Below are positions 46,902-60,079 of a DNA stretch of 64,000 bases, one piece after another; within the stretch, counting starts at the first letter, position 1, and every line of letters starts with the position of its first letter. Origin of the DNA: Trileptium ribeirensis. Lineage: Eukaryota; Nematoda; Enoplea; Enoplida; Thoracostomopsidae. Below the pieces are notes generated by a model. The model saw only the letters and a list, made by a program, of their open reading frames with translations, had not been told where the DNA came from and made no database searches. The translations under genes and the position numbers were made by a program. The DNA is taken from contig JASANE010003168.1 of NCBI GenBank assembly GCA_030248225.1, forward strand, positions 178,321 to 242,320. Direction: 5' to 3'.

Positions 46902-49734
46902 TGAATTTTGTATTCCATGCCCGAAAACACCTCAAAATGAACCTTTTAAGCCGCCAAGGACGTCAAAACAAATTTTCGGATTTTGGGCTGATGAACCACG
47001 GGGGTGCCATACGTCAAACCCATAATTCCAGAACCGGAGCCTTCATCGAAAAACAAAAATGAGGCATCGGCATTTATCATTTTACTATGAAATAAAACCA
47101 ACCAGATAAAAAATCGAATGCTAAGATAAAAATAATAACACTGCTTCCGTGAAGGGTACTAAAATGAATTAAAACCCCTCATTTTGCCCTCTCACCTCAG
47201 ACATTGGGGCGCCATACCTCCGTACCCAAAGAATCTTGCGTCGTACAGCAAAATCAACACCGGAAATTAGTTTCCCATGCCCGAAAACCCCCATGTGAAA
47301 CTTTTCAGCCGCCCAGAACGTCAGAACGAGCTTTCGAATTTTAGGTCGAAGAACCCCGAGGGTGCCATACCTCAAACCCCATAAATCGGACATTTAATCG
47401 AAAAAACAAAAAAGAGGCATCGGCATTTAACATTTTACTATGAAATAAAACTAACCAGAGAAAAAAATCGAAAGTTAAGATAAAAATAACCTTGCTTCCG
47501 TAAAGGGTACTAAAATGAGGTAAAAACTCTCATTTTTTGCTCTGACCCCGAACCTTGGGGGCGCCATACCCCGTACCCATAGAATCATGCGTCGTACAGC
47601 AAAACCAACACCGGCAATGAGCTTTCCATGCCCGAAAACCTCAAAATGAACCTTTTCAGCCGCCAAGGACGTCAAAACAAATTTTCGGATTTTGGGCTGA
47701 TGAACCACGGGGGTGCCATACGTCAAACCTCATAATTCCAGAACCGGAGCCTTAATCGAAAAACAAAAATGAGGCATCGGAATTTCTCATTTTACTATGA
47801 AATAAAACCAATCAGATAAAGAAAATCAAATACTAAGATAAAAATAACCCAGCTTCCGTGCACGTTATTAAAATGAGGTAAAAACCCTCATTTTGCCCTC
47901 TGACCCCGAACCTTTAGGGTGTCATACCCCCGTGCCCATGGAATCATGCGTCGTACAGCGAACGAACACCGGCAATGAGCTTTCAATGCCCAAAAACATC
48001 CAAGTGAAACTTTTCAGCCGGCAAGGACGTCAGAACAAATTTCTAATTTTGGGTCGAGGAACCATGAGGGTGTCATACCTGAAACACAGGGAGTCGGGTA
48101 TGTACATTCCCTCTGACCCCGAACCTTGCGGGCGCCATACCCCCGTACCCATGGGATCATGCGTCGTACAGCAAACCAACACCGGCAATGAGCTTTCCAT
48201 GCCCGAAAACCTCCAAGTGAAACTTTTCAGCCGCCAAGGACGTCAGAACAAATTTTCGAATTTTGAGTCGACTTTCCACGATGGTGCCATACGTTAAACC
48301 ACATAACTCCAGAACCGGAGCCTTAATCAAAAAACAAAAAAGAGGCATCGGCATTTATCATTTTACTATGAAATAAAACCAACCAGAGAAAAAATTCGAA
48401 AGTAAAGATAAAAATAACCATACTTCCGTGGAAATTACTAAAATGGTTTAAAAACCCTCATTTTGCCCTCTAAACCCGGACCTTGAGGGCGCCAAACGCC
48501 CGTACTCATGGAATCATGCGTCGTACAGCAAAACCAACACCAGCAATGAGTTTCCCATACCCAAAAACACCCAAATAAAACTTTTCAGCCGACAAGGACG
48601 TCAGAACAAATTTTCAAATTTTGGTTCGATGAACCACGAGGGTGATATACTTGAAACCCCACGAACCGGAGCCTTAATCGAAAAACAAAAAAGAAGCATC
48701 GACATTTATCATTTTACTATGAAATAAAACCAACCAAAGACAAAAATTCGAAAGTTAAGATAAAAAATAACCTTGCTTCCTTGAAGGGTACTAAAATGGG
48801 GTAAAACCCTCACTTTTCTCTAACCTCGAGCCATGGGGCGTCATACCGCCGTACTCATGGAACGATGGGTTACCTAGCAAAACCAGCACCGGCAAAAAGT
48901 TTCCCATGTCCGAAAATTCCCAGGTGAAACTTTTCGGCCGCCCAAGACGTCTGAACAAATTTTCAAATTTTGGGTCGAGGAACCTTGGGTCGCCATACAT
49001 TCGTACCTCAAGCACCACAAATCCAGAACGGAAACCTTTGGACCGAGGAACCATTGGGGCACCATACCTCAAACACCATAGCTCTTGAACCGGAGTCTTA
49101 ATCAAAAACATAAAAGTTCTTCGACATTTATCATTTTACTATGAAATAAAAGCAACCAGAGAAAAAACTAGAAATTTAAGATAACAGTAACCTTGCTTCT
49201 GTGAAGGCTACTAAAATGGGGTGAAAAAACCCTCACTTTTCTCTGACCCCGAACCATGGGCCATCATACCGCCGTACGCAAGGAATGATGGGTCACCTAG
49301 CAAAACCAGCACCGGCAATAAGTTTCCCAAGCCCGAAAATTTCCAGCTTTTCAGCCGCCCAAGACGTCAGAACAAATTTTCAAATGTTGGGTCGAGGAAC
49401 CATTGAGTCGTCATACCCCCGTACTTTAAGCCCCACAAATCCAGAACCGAAACTTAATCGAAAAGCAAAAAAGAGGCTTCGGCATTTACCATTTTATTAG
49501 GAAATAAAACCAACCAGAGAAAAAATTCGAAAGTTAAAATAAAAATACCCGTGTATCCGTTAAGGGTTCTAAAATGGGGCACAAACCCACATTTTGACCC
49601 CTGACCACGAACCAAAGGGGCGCCATAATAAGAGTAAAGCAACACCAGCAATGACCCATGGGCGATAACCCCAAGTAAAACTTTTCAACCGACCAGGATA
49701 TCAGAACAAATTTTCTCATTTTGGGTCGAGGAAA

Positions 49735-49740
49735 CATGAG
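49735..49740. other. fold point of the inverted duplication
   Basis: Satellite units read forward up to GAGGAAACATGAG and reverse from CATGAGAAGCTCATTG. The six bases CATGAG belong to both, so the orientation flips with no spacer and 6 bp of microhomology. Confidence 0.8.
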
Positions 49741-52700
49741 AAGCTCATTGCTGGTGTTGCTTTTACTCTGTCAACTATGGGTATGGGGTTATGGCGCCCC
49801 CTTGGTTCGTGGTCAGAGATCAAAATGAGGTTTTTTTACCCCAGTCGCCCAGGATGAGCAAGGTTACTTTTTCATCTTAACACTGGAATTTTTTTCTGGT
49901 TGGTTTTATTTGATAGTAAAATGATAAATGCCGATTTTTGTTTTTCGATTAGGCTCCGGTTTTGGACTTTGGGGTTTGCAGGTATGGAACCCTCCTTTTT
50001 AATGACGCAAAAGAAAATTTGTTCTGATTTTCTGGGCGGCTGAAAGTTTCACTTGGGCGTTCTCGGGCATAAGAAGCTCATTGCTGGTGTTGGTTTTACT
50101 CTCCCACCTATGGGTATGGGTTATGGCGCCCCCCTTGGTTCGTGGTCACAGATCAAAATGAGGGTTTTTACCCCATTTCAGTCCCCTTTCACGGAAGCAA
50201 GGTTATTTTTATCTTAACATTCGAATTCTTTTTCTGGTTGGTTTTATTTAATAGGAAAAATGATAAATGCCGATTTTTGTTTTTGATTAAGGCTCCGGTT
50301 TTGGACTCCGGTTTTGGACTTATAAGGTTTGAGGTATGGCATGCCTCCTTTTTAATGACCCAAAATTAGAAAATTTGTTCTGACGTCCTTTGCGGCTGAA
50401 AAATTTCACTTGGGTGTTTTCGGACATGGGAAACTCGTTGCCGGTATTGGTTTGCCGTACGACGCATGATTTCGTGGTTATGGGGGGTATGGCGCCCCCA
50501 AGATCCGGGGTCAGAGGGCAAAATGCTGGTTTTTTTACCTTCATTTTATTTCCCTTCACGGAAGCAACGTTATTTTATCTTAGCGTTCGATTTTTTCTCT
50601 GGTAAGTTTTATTTCATAGTAAAATGATAAATGCGGATGCCTTTTTGTTTTTCGATGAAGGCTCCGGTTTTGGAATTATGGGGTTTGAGGTATGGCATCC
50701 TCATGTTTCCTCGACCCAAAATTAGAAAATTTGCTTTGACATCCTGGGCGACTGAAAAGTTTCACTTGGGGGTTCTCGGTCATGAGAAGCTCATTGCTGG
50801 TGTTGGTTTTACTCTGTCACCTATGGGTATGGGGTTATGGCGCCCCCTTGGTTCGTGGTCAGAGAACAAAATGCGGGTTTTTACCCCATTTTAGTACCCT
50901 TCACGGAAGCAAGGTTATTTTTATCTTAACATTCGAATTCTTTTCTGGTTGGTTTTATTTAATGGTAAAATGATAAATGCCGATTTTTGTTTTTCAATTA
51001 AGGCTCCGGTTTTTTACTTATGGGGTTTGAGGTATGGCACCCTCCTTTTTAATGACCCAAAATTAGAAAATTTGTTCTGATTTTCTGGGCGGCTGAAAAG
51101 TTTCACTTGGGCGTTCTGGGGCATGAGAAGCTTATTGCTGGTGTTGGTTTTACTCTGCCACCTATGGGTATGGGTTATGGGGCCCCCTTGGTTCGTGGCC
51201 AGAGATCAAAATGAGGGTTTTTACCCCATTTCAGTACCCTTCACGGAAGCAAGGTTATTTTTATCTTAACATTCGAATTTTTTCTGGTTGGTTTTATTTA
51301 ATAGGAAAAATGATAAATGCCGATTTTTGTTTTTCGATTAAGGCTCCGGTTTTGGACTTATAAGGTTTGAGGTATGGCATCCTCCTATTTCATCTACCCA
51401 AAATTCGAAAATTTGTTGTGACGTCCTTGGCGGCTGAAAAATTTCACTTCGGTGTTTTAGGACATGGCAAACTCGTTGCCGGTATTGTTTGCCGTACGAC
51501 GCATGATTTCGTGGTTACGGGGGTATGGCGCCCCCAAGATCCGGGGTCAGAGGGCAAAATGCTGGTTTCTTTACCTCATTTTATTTCCCTTCACGGAAGC
51601 AACGTTATTTTTATCTTAGCGTTCGATTTTTTCTCTGGTACGTTTTATTTCATAGTAAAATGATAAATGCGGATGCCTTTTTTGTTTTTCGATGAAGGCT
51701 CCAGTTTTGGAATTATGGAGTTTGAGGTATGACATCCTCATGTTTCCTCGACCCAAAATTAGAAAATTTGCTTTGACATCCTGGGCGGCTGAAAAGTTTC
51801 ACTTGGGTGTTTTCGAACATGGGAAACTCGTTGCCGGTATTGGTTTGCCGCACGACGCATGATTTCGTGGTTACGGGGGTATGGCGCCCCCAAGATCCGG
51901 GGTCAGAGGGCAAAATGCTGGTTTTTTACCTCATTTTATTTCCCTTCACGGAAGCAACGTTATTTTTATCTTAGCGTTCGATTTTTTTCTCTGGTAGGTT
52001 TTATTTCATAGTAAAATGATAAATGCGGATGCCTTTTTTGTTTTTCGATGAAGGCTCCGGTTTTGGAATTATGGGGTTTGAGGTATGGCATCCTCATGTT
52101 TCCTCGACCCAAAATTAGAAAAATATGCTTTGACATCCTGGGCGGCTGAAAAGTTTCACTTGGGGGTTCTCGGTCATGAGAAGCTCATTGCTGGTGTTGG
52201 TTTTACTCTGCCACGTATGGGTATGGGGTTATGGCGCCCCCTTGGTTCGTGGTCAGAGATCAAAATGAGGGTTTTTACCCCATTTTAGTACCCTTCACGG
52301 AAGCAAGGTTATTTTTATCTTAACATTCGAATTTTTTTTCTGGTTGGTTTTATTTGATAGTAAAATGATAAAAATGCCGATTTTTGTTTTTCGATTAAGG
52401 CTCCGGTTTTGGACTTTGGGGTTTGAGGTATGGAACCCTCCTTTTTAATGACCCAAAAGAAAATTTGTTCTGATATTCTGGGCGGCTGAAAAGTTTCACT
52501 TGGGCGTTCTCGGGCATGAGAAGCTTATTGCTGGTGTTGGTTTTACTCTCCCACCTATGGGTATGGGTTATGGCGCCCCCTTGGTTCGTGGTCACAGATC
52601 AAAATGAGGGTTTTTACCCCATTTCAGTACCCTTCACGGAAGCAAGGTTATTTTTATCTTAACAGTCGAATTTTTTCTGGTTGGTTTTATTTAATAGGAA

Positions 52701-53474
52701 AAATGATAAATGCCGATTTTTGTTTTGCGATTAAGGCTCCGGTTTTGGACTTATAAGGTTTGAGGTATGGAACCCTCCTGTTTAATGACCCAAAATTCGA
52801 AAATTTGTTCTGACGTCCTTGGCGGCTGAAAAGTTTCACTTGGGTGTTTTCGGACATGGGAAACTCGTTGCCGGTATTGGTTTGCTGTACGACGCATGAT
52901 TTCGTGGTTACGGGGGTATGGCGCCCCCAAGATCCGGGGTCAGAGGGCAAAATGCTGGTTTTTTTACCTCATTTTATTTCCCTTCACGGAAGCAACGTTA
53001 TTTTTATCTTAGCGTTCGATTTTTTCTCTGGTAGGTTTTATTTCATAGTAAAATGATAAATGCGGATGCCTTTTTTGTTTTTCGATGAAGGCTCCGGTTT
53101 TGGAATTATGGGGTTTGAGGTATGACATCCTCATGTTTCCTCGACCCAAAATTAGAAAATTTGCTTTGACATCCTGGGCGGCTGAAAAGTTTCACTTGGG
53201 TGTTTTCGGACATGGGAAACTCGTTGCCGGTATTGGTTTGCCGTACGGCGCATGATTTCGTGTTTACGGGGGTATGGCGCCCCAAAATCCGGGGTCAGAG
53301 GGCAAAATGCTGGTTTTTTACCTCATTTTATTTCCCTTCACGGAAGCAACGTTATTTTTATCTTAGCGTTCGATTTTTTTCTCTGGTAGGTTTTATTTCA
53401 TAGTAAAATGATAAATGCGGATGCCTTTTTTGTTTTTCGATGAAGGCTCCGGTTTTGGAATTATGGGGTTTGAG

Positions 53475-54684
53475 CAGGGAGTAACCGGAATTCCGGTTCC
53501 GGCGAAAATCGTATTCCGGTTGCGGTTCCGGCAAAGGGCAAAAACCATACCGGAACCGGAATTCCGTTTTAAAAAGTTTGTTTGAAATTTTCCACGTTTT
53601 TTTGCTTCATCTGTGATCCAAACATATGTAATATATATTATACAATGATCAAGCTCCAATACAACCAAGCAAAAGAAAAGATTAACTAAGCAATTTGACG
53701 TTTGAAACGTAAGTAGGGCACATAATTTCAGTTGGAATTTTTCATAATAACCTGCAGGAGTTTGTTAACAAATCAAAGCCACGTCGATGCTTCTAGCAGC
53801 TATTTTACACATCCAGAAGTCTGTGGGGTACCTTTCAATTAAACCGGTCCAACTCGGTAACAGAGTATGGCTTACGCAGAAGTACTTAGGGTATGCTTGG
53901 CTAATATAAATTGCTTCAAGAACACGCCAATGCGCTTGTAAACTTGGTAAATCAGTCTAAATTGAATTGAAGTAAACTAACGTTATCTGCAACGCAGCTT
54001 GAAACTGCTTTCTTGGCAAAGAACTGTATTTATTGAAACTGTGCGAGCAGCATCACAGTGTGCCTCATTTATAGCATTCTGATTAGAAAGTTATCATTAT
54101 CATCTAACTTACGGGCACTGTTTGTCCAAAACTTACGGGCACTGTTTGTCCAAAACTTACGGGCACTAGCCTAAACAATGTGCCTGACCACTGATCAGAA
54201 TATTACCTTCATCTATTATTTTCTCTTAGAATCATATAAACCAATAATTTCAAGTTTCCTACAGAAGAACATGTAACAAACGTATGTGTAGCGAAGGAAG
54301 GCGACTGGAGACAAAGCGAAAGTGTGTATTCTACGCTCCAAGCTTTGTAAGCATATTCGATTTGACGCCGTATACGCAATGGTGTGTAGTTGAAAGCATT
54401 TTTTGCTCTGGGTGTCCAAAAATCGACATATTTGATCAATAAGTAAACATTATTAGCTTCCTCAGTCTCTTTAAAGTTTCAGAAAGGCAATAATACCACC
54501 GCAATACATTAAGTTTAATGTAAAAGTTATTTGTAATGCATTTTAAATCCACTATACCTTGATTTCTTCCTTCATCTGTTTTACTATATATAAATTTCGA
54601 AGACCAAGTTCCGGATCCGGTTTAAATGGACGGTTCCGGTTGCTGGTTCCGGTTCCGGCAAATTTCGGTTCCGGTTATTCCCTG
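53475..54684 (+). mobile_element. non-autonomous hAT-type element, complete (1210 bp)
   Basis: Starts CAGGGAGTAACCGGAA and ends with the complement of CAGGGAATAACCGGAACCG. Perfect 8-bp direct repeats GGTTTGAG lie at 53467-53474 and 54685-54692. The CAGGG-type terminal repeat and 8-bp target duplication are hallmarks of hAT transposons. GGTTCCGG-rich subterminal repeats are present at both ends. No transposase was recognised. It sits inside the satellite. Confidence 0.88.
54106..54168. repeat. 24-bp direct repeats inside the hAT-type element (right arm)
   Basis: AACTTACGGGCACTGTTTGT units, the mirror of 46285-46346. Confidence 0.8.
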
Positions 54685-56289
54685 GGTTTGAGGTATGGCA
54701 TCCTCATGTTTCCTCGACCCAAAATTAGAAAATTTGCTTTGACATCCTGGGCGGCTGAAAAGTTTCACTTGGGGGTTCTCGGCCATGAGAAGCTCATTGT
54801 TGGTGTTGGTTTTACTATGCCACCTATGGGTATGGGGTTACGGCGCCCCTTTGGTTCGTGGTCAGAGATCGAAATGAGGGTTTTTACCCCATTTTAGTAC
54901 CCTTCACGGAAGCAAGGTGATTTTTATCTTAACATTCGAATTTTTTTCTGGTTGGTTTTATTTAATGGTAAAATGATAAATGCCGATTTTTGTTTTTCGA
55001 TTAAGGCTCCGGTTTTTTACTTATGGGGTTTCAGGTATGGCACCCTCCTTTTTAATGACCCAAAATTAGAAAATTTGTTATGATATTCTGGGCGGCTGAA
55101 AAGTTTCACTTGGGTGTTTTCGGACATGGGAAACTCGTTGCCGGTATTGGTTTGCCGTACGACGCATGATTTCGTGGTTACCGGGGTATGGCGCCCCCAA
55201 GATCCGGGGTCAGAGGGCAAAATGCTGGTTTTTTTACCTCATTTTATTTCCCTTCACGGAAGCAACGTTATTTTTATGTTAGCGTTCGATTTTTTCTCTG
55301 GTTGGTTTTATTTCATAGTAATATGGTAAATGCCGATGCATATTTTTTGTTTTGCGATTAAGGCCGCGGTTCATGGGTTTGAGGTATGGCACTCTCGTGG
55401 TTCGTCGACCCAAAATTCGAAAATTTGCTCTGACGTTCTGGACGGTTGAAAAGTTTTACTTGGGGGTTTTCGGGCATGAGAAACTCATTGCCGGTGTTTT
55501 TTTTACTCTGTGACCCATGGGTATGAGGGTATGGCGCCCCCTTGGTTCGGGGTCAGAGGTCAAAATGAGGGCTTTTTACTCCATTTTAGCACCCTTCACG
55601 GAAGCAAGGTTATTTTTATTTAGCGTTCGATTTTTTTCTCTGGTTGGTTTTATTTTATAGTAAAATGATTAAATTCCGATACATATTTTTTGTTTTGCGA
55701 TTAATGCTCCGGTTCTTGGGTTTGTGATATGGCACTCTCGTGGTTCGTCGACCGAAAATTCGAAAATTTGCTCTGACATCCTGGACGGTTGAAAAGTTTT
55801 ACTTGGGGTTTTCGGGCAGGGGAAATTCATTGCCGGTGTTGGTTTTGTTCTGCAACCCATTGGTACGGGAGGTATGGCGTCCCCATGGTTCATCGACCCA
55901 AAATTCCCAATTTTATTGCGACGTCCTTGAAGCCTGATAGCTTAGACTTGGGGGGTTTTCGGGCATGGAAAACTTATTGCCCGTGGTAGTTTTACATAGC
56001 ATATCGACCCATGCTATCGATAGTAGATTGGCTGTGCATGCAAAAGGCGTAGGTGTACCCGTGCTTCAGTACATTGTGCAATCTTGATAGAGTTACTAGT
56101 ATTGAAGATTGGATTTGGGTCTGCGCGAAACTAAATCGTAGAGGCAGTAGCAATCTGTTAGGGCTGCATACACAATCGCTTTTTATAGTTACATACACAC
56201 ACAAATGCGGTAGAAGTTATTCCCAATTTATTACAACATTCTGAATGAAATTGAAACAATAGAATTGAGTGAGTGAAACGATCAATTTA

Positions 56290-57555
56290 GTGTTTTCGAG
56301 GGTACCAAGGGTCCATTTTAAACTTCATTTTGTCGGGAGCGTAGGTGACCTCGGCAACAACTACATAAGTTTATAGAGCTAAACTTTCCGAACAAAATGA
56401 GCCTAAATCCGGCCAGATCACACCAGTGGTTGTCAAGATATGACTCATAACATATTTTGGTAATTTCCCTAAGGATCATCTGGGCCCTCCGACCCGCTCG
56501 TTTCATTTACTGAGAATTCAACTAGCCAGGAGTGTGAAATTTGGCAGCGTCTGTTTGTGGGGCTTTTCGTGTGACATGCATAACTCAACTTTCTGATAGG
56601 CAGATCAGGTCGTGCGATACCTCAGTCGAAAGCTTGAAATCTCTATTTGTGCCCTTTAGTTAGAGGCAAAAACCTATTCTAACACCTCAAAAGGGGGTCC
56701 GAATGGGCCCAGGTAGGGTCCCTAGGGATACCACCAAAATACGTTATGAATCATATGTTACCACCAAAATACGTTATGAGTCATATGTTGACAACCGCCG
56801 GTGTGATCTGTGGCCGGATTTAGCTTATTATGTTCAGAAGGTTTAGCTCTATAAAGCTATGTAGATGTTGTTGATGCCGAGGTCACCTACAGTCCAGGCT
56901 TGTGTCAAGATGGGTTTTAAAATGGACGCATGGGACCCCCGAAAATTGGTTATATATCCGTAGCTGCTGGGGCGATTCGGCTAAGATTGGGCTTTTTTGT
57001 TCAGAAAGCAAAGCTTTGTGTAGCTATATATGCTGCGTTGCTATTGATCTCACCTGTCGAGTAGGATTGGGTTGTAAATGGGCCCTTGGACCCCGAAAAC
57101 ATCAAATTTGCCATACCTCGCCAACCACTGGAGCGATTCTGCTATGATTGGGCTCGTTTTGTTCAGAAAGCAAAGGTCTATATAGCTACATACGCTGCGT
57201 TGCCATTGACAGCACCTATCGAGCAGGGTTGCTTAAATACTGTTTCTAGATGGGACCTTGGGACCTCGAAAACACCAAATTGGACATATCTCTTCAACCA
57301 CTGGAGTGATTCGCCTAAGATTGGGCTCATTTTGTTCAGAAAGCAAATTTCTATATAGATATATACGCCGCGTTGCTATTGACCTCACCTGTCGAACATG
57401 GTAGGGTTAAGATGGGTTGTAAATTTGCCTTTGGGATTGGGACCCCGAAAACACCAAATTAGCCATACCTCATCAACGACTAGATCGATTCAACCGCGCT
57501 TGGGCTCATTTCGTTCAGAGAACAAAGCTATATATTGCTATATGTGGTACTCTAC
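56290..57555 (-). repeat. ~170-bp tandem repeat array (right arm)
   Basis: TGTTCAGAAAGCAAAG-type landmarks at about 56828, 56999, 57169, 57338 and 57510. There is an extra 35-bp duplication (CCACCAAAATACGTTATGA) at about 56722-56788 not present on the left. Confidence 0.75.
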
Positions 57556-57691
57556 TATTTGAGTTTGTTCTGGGTCTTCGGCTACGAAATGTGTTTTCCT
57601 AACTTTTATATACACTCAGAATTCACTTTCATGGCCATTAGACACGTCTCTAGTATATTTGCTGGATAATTATATATATTCTCGGTTTCAG

Positions 57692-57800
57692 CCTTATTAA
57701 CCTCGACGAAGATATGACAAAATACAAGCCGGACTTCGATGCCATTACTGAAGAAAATGTCATCAAATTCACTCAGAATTATTTGGATGGTAAACTTAAA
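57692..57800 (+). CDS. PDI copy B exon: end of b' domain
   Basis: Same sequence as the copy A exon; acceptor CTCGGTTTCAG, donor AAA|GTAAGT. Confidence 0.85.
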
Positions 57801-58839
57801 GTAAGTTATTCATGGCGATAGTGTTTTTGAATAGCCCATATATATGCGTAGTTAAAATTGTTCCGTTGTCAATTTCTGCGAAAAATCTCTTGTGATTTCA
57901 AGTATACATATTGGTCATGGTTATCCTGTGTTCATAACATGTTGTTACAGGTTAAAAGTCATCACAAATGTATAAGCGTTGCTAATATTTCTGGTTATGA
58001 CTTAATCGGATTTTATAGATTGTGTCAAGTGTTGTAAAACAAATTTTGTGACGAGTATTACACTAGGTATACTCGTGTACTTTACCTTATCCGATAGTGT
58101 CGCGGGTCAGACTAAATATTAATGTAGGATACCCCGGGTGTTATCTGGGAGGTATCGACAACCCGCTTCCAAGGTTTCTTGAGGGTAGTAAAGATCAGAT
58201 TAATGTGTTTTATTCTACAATGCATGGAATTAGTAGCAATTATCAGTTACAGTGTATTAATTCGATTGTGATATGAAAATAACATAAAGAATACCATAGA
58301 CTTAGCGATGTTAATAAACCTAATACTCAGATAGTGACATGGTGAATTTACTGCTGATGATAAATTTCTTGAGTACTTGATATGTCTATTTAGAATGACC
58401 TTATTTAGACGGCGCTTGAAGAGTTTTGAGTTCTCGGCTAACACGCACGCTCTACAATCAAATTACTTAGAGAATTCCAACAGTTTCCCTGTGTCCTCGC
58501 GTTTGTAAGATGTTAGAACAGAGCATATCTTGGCTAACATTACCTTCTGAATTTCGACGTTTGAGGGTAAAGCATAAATCTAACATACTAACAAGTGAGA
58601 ATCACCCTTGTCTAGCATTATACGAATATTTGTGATTGGTTGATTTTGTCGTTGCAAGGTACGGTCTTTAATCACGCTTAAACTCTCATGATAACAATTA
58701 TTACTCTAGAAATCCTTCGATGATAATACTACAGTCATGTTGGTCATATATAAAAACCGAAGAACTCCTCTTCATTTCTTCTTCCAAAAACCAATAAAAC
58801 AAAAACTTTTGAAATTCATAAAATTTATTTAATAATACA

Positions 58840-59090
58840 TTTTAAGCAGTTATATAATTTGAAGTGATTTTTACGTAGTAGGGCCCCTAAGACTTGCCAT
58901 ATTGCAATTGCATCCCACGCAAATGCAATTGATTTTAGCAAATGTGAACACCTATAGACACGTTCGATTGACTTTCATGCATCTATTTTGAAAAAGTAGC
59001 GAAATTTAACCAATTTGGGCGCCACAATTTACCAAATTTTGCTCCGGTATCGCCCAGCAGGGTTATTAACACGACCAATATGGTGTTAAA
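58840..59090. repeat. dispersed repeat in PDI copy B intron, mirror of copy b
   Basis: Mirror of 41340-41600, with the 51-bp tandem duplication adjacent at about 59062-59168. Confidence 0.5.
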
Positions 59091-59525
59091 ACAGTGAAAC
59101 CAACTTGTAAAACGAGTTAAAACGACCAATATGGTGTTAAAACAGTGAAACCAACTTGTAAAACGAGTTAAATAACCTTATAACTCTTTGTGTTCCTACT
59201 TCTCGCCGGCATAGCTATTGCTCGAAGTTTAACTCCGGGCGAAAGGTATGTATCGATGAATGCATACGCAGGACAACTTCCTACAGTATAAATTATATTT
59301 TATAATTGTTCTGGGATCTAAACAAAAAACTTCATCTTTTAAGTCAGTCTGAGTTCATCGAATTTCGAAACCGCTTGATGTTATTGAATTCCTTTTTATT
59401 TTGTTTTTGTTTTACGGATTTGTAATATTTTCTTTATACATATTTATGTTTTGCCATATTGTATGTAGGCTATCGAGTAATAAATTAGCCTTAGTATTCG
59501 CACATTTGTGTTGATTGGTTTACAG

Positions 59526-59646
59526 CCTCACTTGATGTCACAAGAAGTTCCAGACGACTGGGACAAGGAGCCGGTCAAAGTGCTTGTTGGCAAGAATTTT
59601 GATGATGTTGCCAAAGACGAATCCAAAAATGTTTTGGTTGAATTTT
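59526..59646 (+). CDS. PDI copy B exon: linker and start of a' domain, intact
   Basis: [40 protein letters not shown], plus the first base of the Tyr codon. 121 bp; acceptor GGTTTACAG, donor T|GTAAGT. Confidence 0.9.
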
Positions 59647-60079
59647 GTAAGTTCAATTCAAGTTTAGTATGGTTCTGTAAATTTTGTTAATTTAACAAAG
59701 TTTTATATGATTCTATGAGAGTTTTTTATGGTGTGAAAAGACAAGAATGTGAAAAAATAAACTTACGGCGTCCGGCTTTGCAGTTTTTAGACTAACTAAC
59801 AGTTTTAGCAGTAGATTTAGTAAACACGATTCGCCGCTGTCAATCCGTTGGAAAGAGTAAGGTCTTTTTACAATATTGGTCATCGAAAATTTCAGGTGCG
59901 ATTTTATCAGTGGGAGAGCAGGTTGTTGTGGAAACTGAAAACATATTCAAAAACGGATTGGTGATACTGATATAATTTGTGTTTTGTTATGGGAAGGCCG
60001 GTGCTCTGTCTTGCCATTTTGTATTTCAAAAGTTTGTTTACCGCTACGTGCCATTCACCATTTTACGGCCATATTAGCT

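Larger units (their letters stand above)
36477..49740 (+). repeat. left arm of the giant inverted duplication
   Basis: Every landmark here recurs inverted on the right: 39298-39537 with 60896-61135, exon pairs, satellite arrays and the hAT element. Paired coordinates add up to about 100430 outside the satellite. The arm may extend left of 36477; its partner is cut by the window end. Confidence 0.93.
44440..49740 (+). repeat. ~350-bp satellite array, forward orientation
   Basis: The landmark AAACTTTTCAGCCGCC recurs at about 44665, 45002, 45353, 45693, 46938, 47297, 47649, 48006, 48221, 48577, 48924, 49345 and 49677. Typical spacing is 340-360 bp, with one short (215) and one long (421) interval. 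Units also share ATGAAATAAAACCAACCAGA and TTGCTTCCGTGAAGGGTACT. The open frames inside are not conserved as proteins. Confidence 0.9.
49741..56015 (-). repeat. ~350-bp satellite array, reverse orientation, with higher-order structure
   Basis: The landmark GGCGGCTGAAAAGTTTC recurs at about 50037, 50391, 50747, 51089, 51432, 51785, 52138, 52480, 52829, 53177, 54748, 55088, 55440 and 55785. Two unit types are seen: A (TACGACGCATGATTTCG, GATCCGGGGTCAG) and B (CTCATTGCTGGTGTTGG, GGTTCGTGGTCAG), ordered B B A B B A A B B A A. That gives a four-unit period of about 1392 bp (for example 50785 to 52180, 51470 to 52860). Confidence 0.85.

Noticed and set aside
44821..55989. Many open frames inside the ~350-bp satellite that look like a gene family
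   Set aside because: They follow the repeat, occur on both strands and break at unit boundaries; this is satellite DNA.
42890..57555. Tandem units as a CRISPR array
   Set aside because: Units are 170 or 350 bp without unique spacers, in a eukaryotic intron context.
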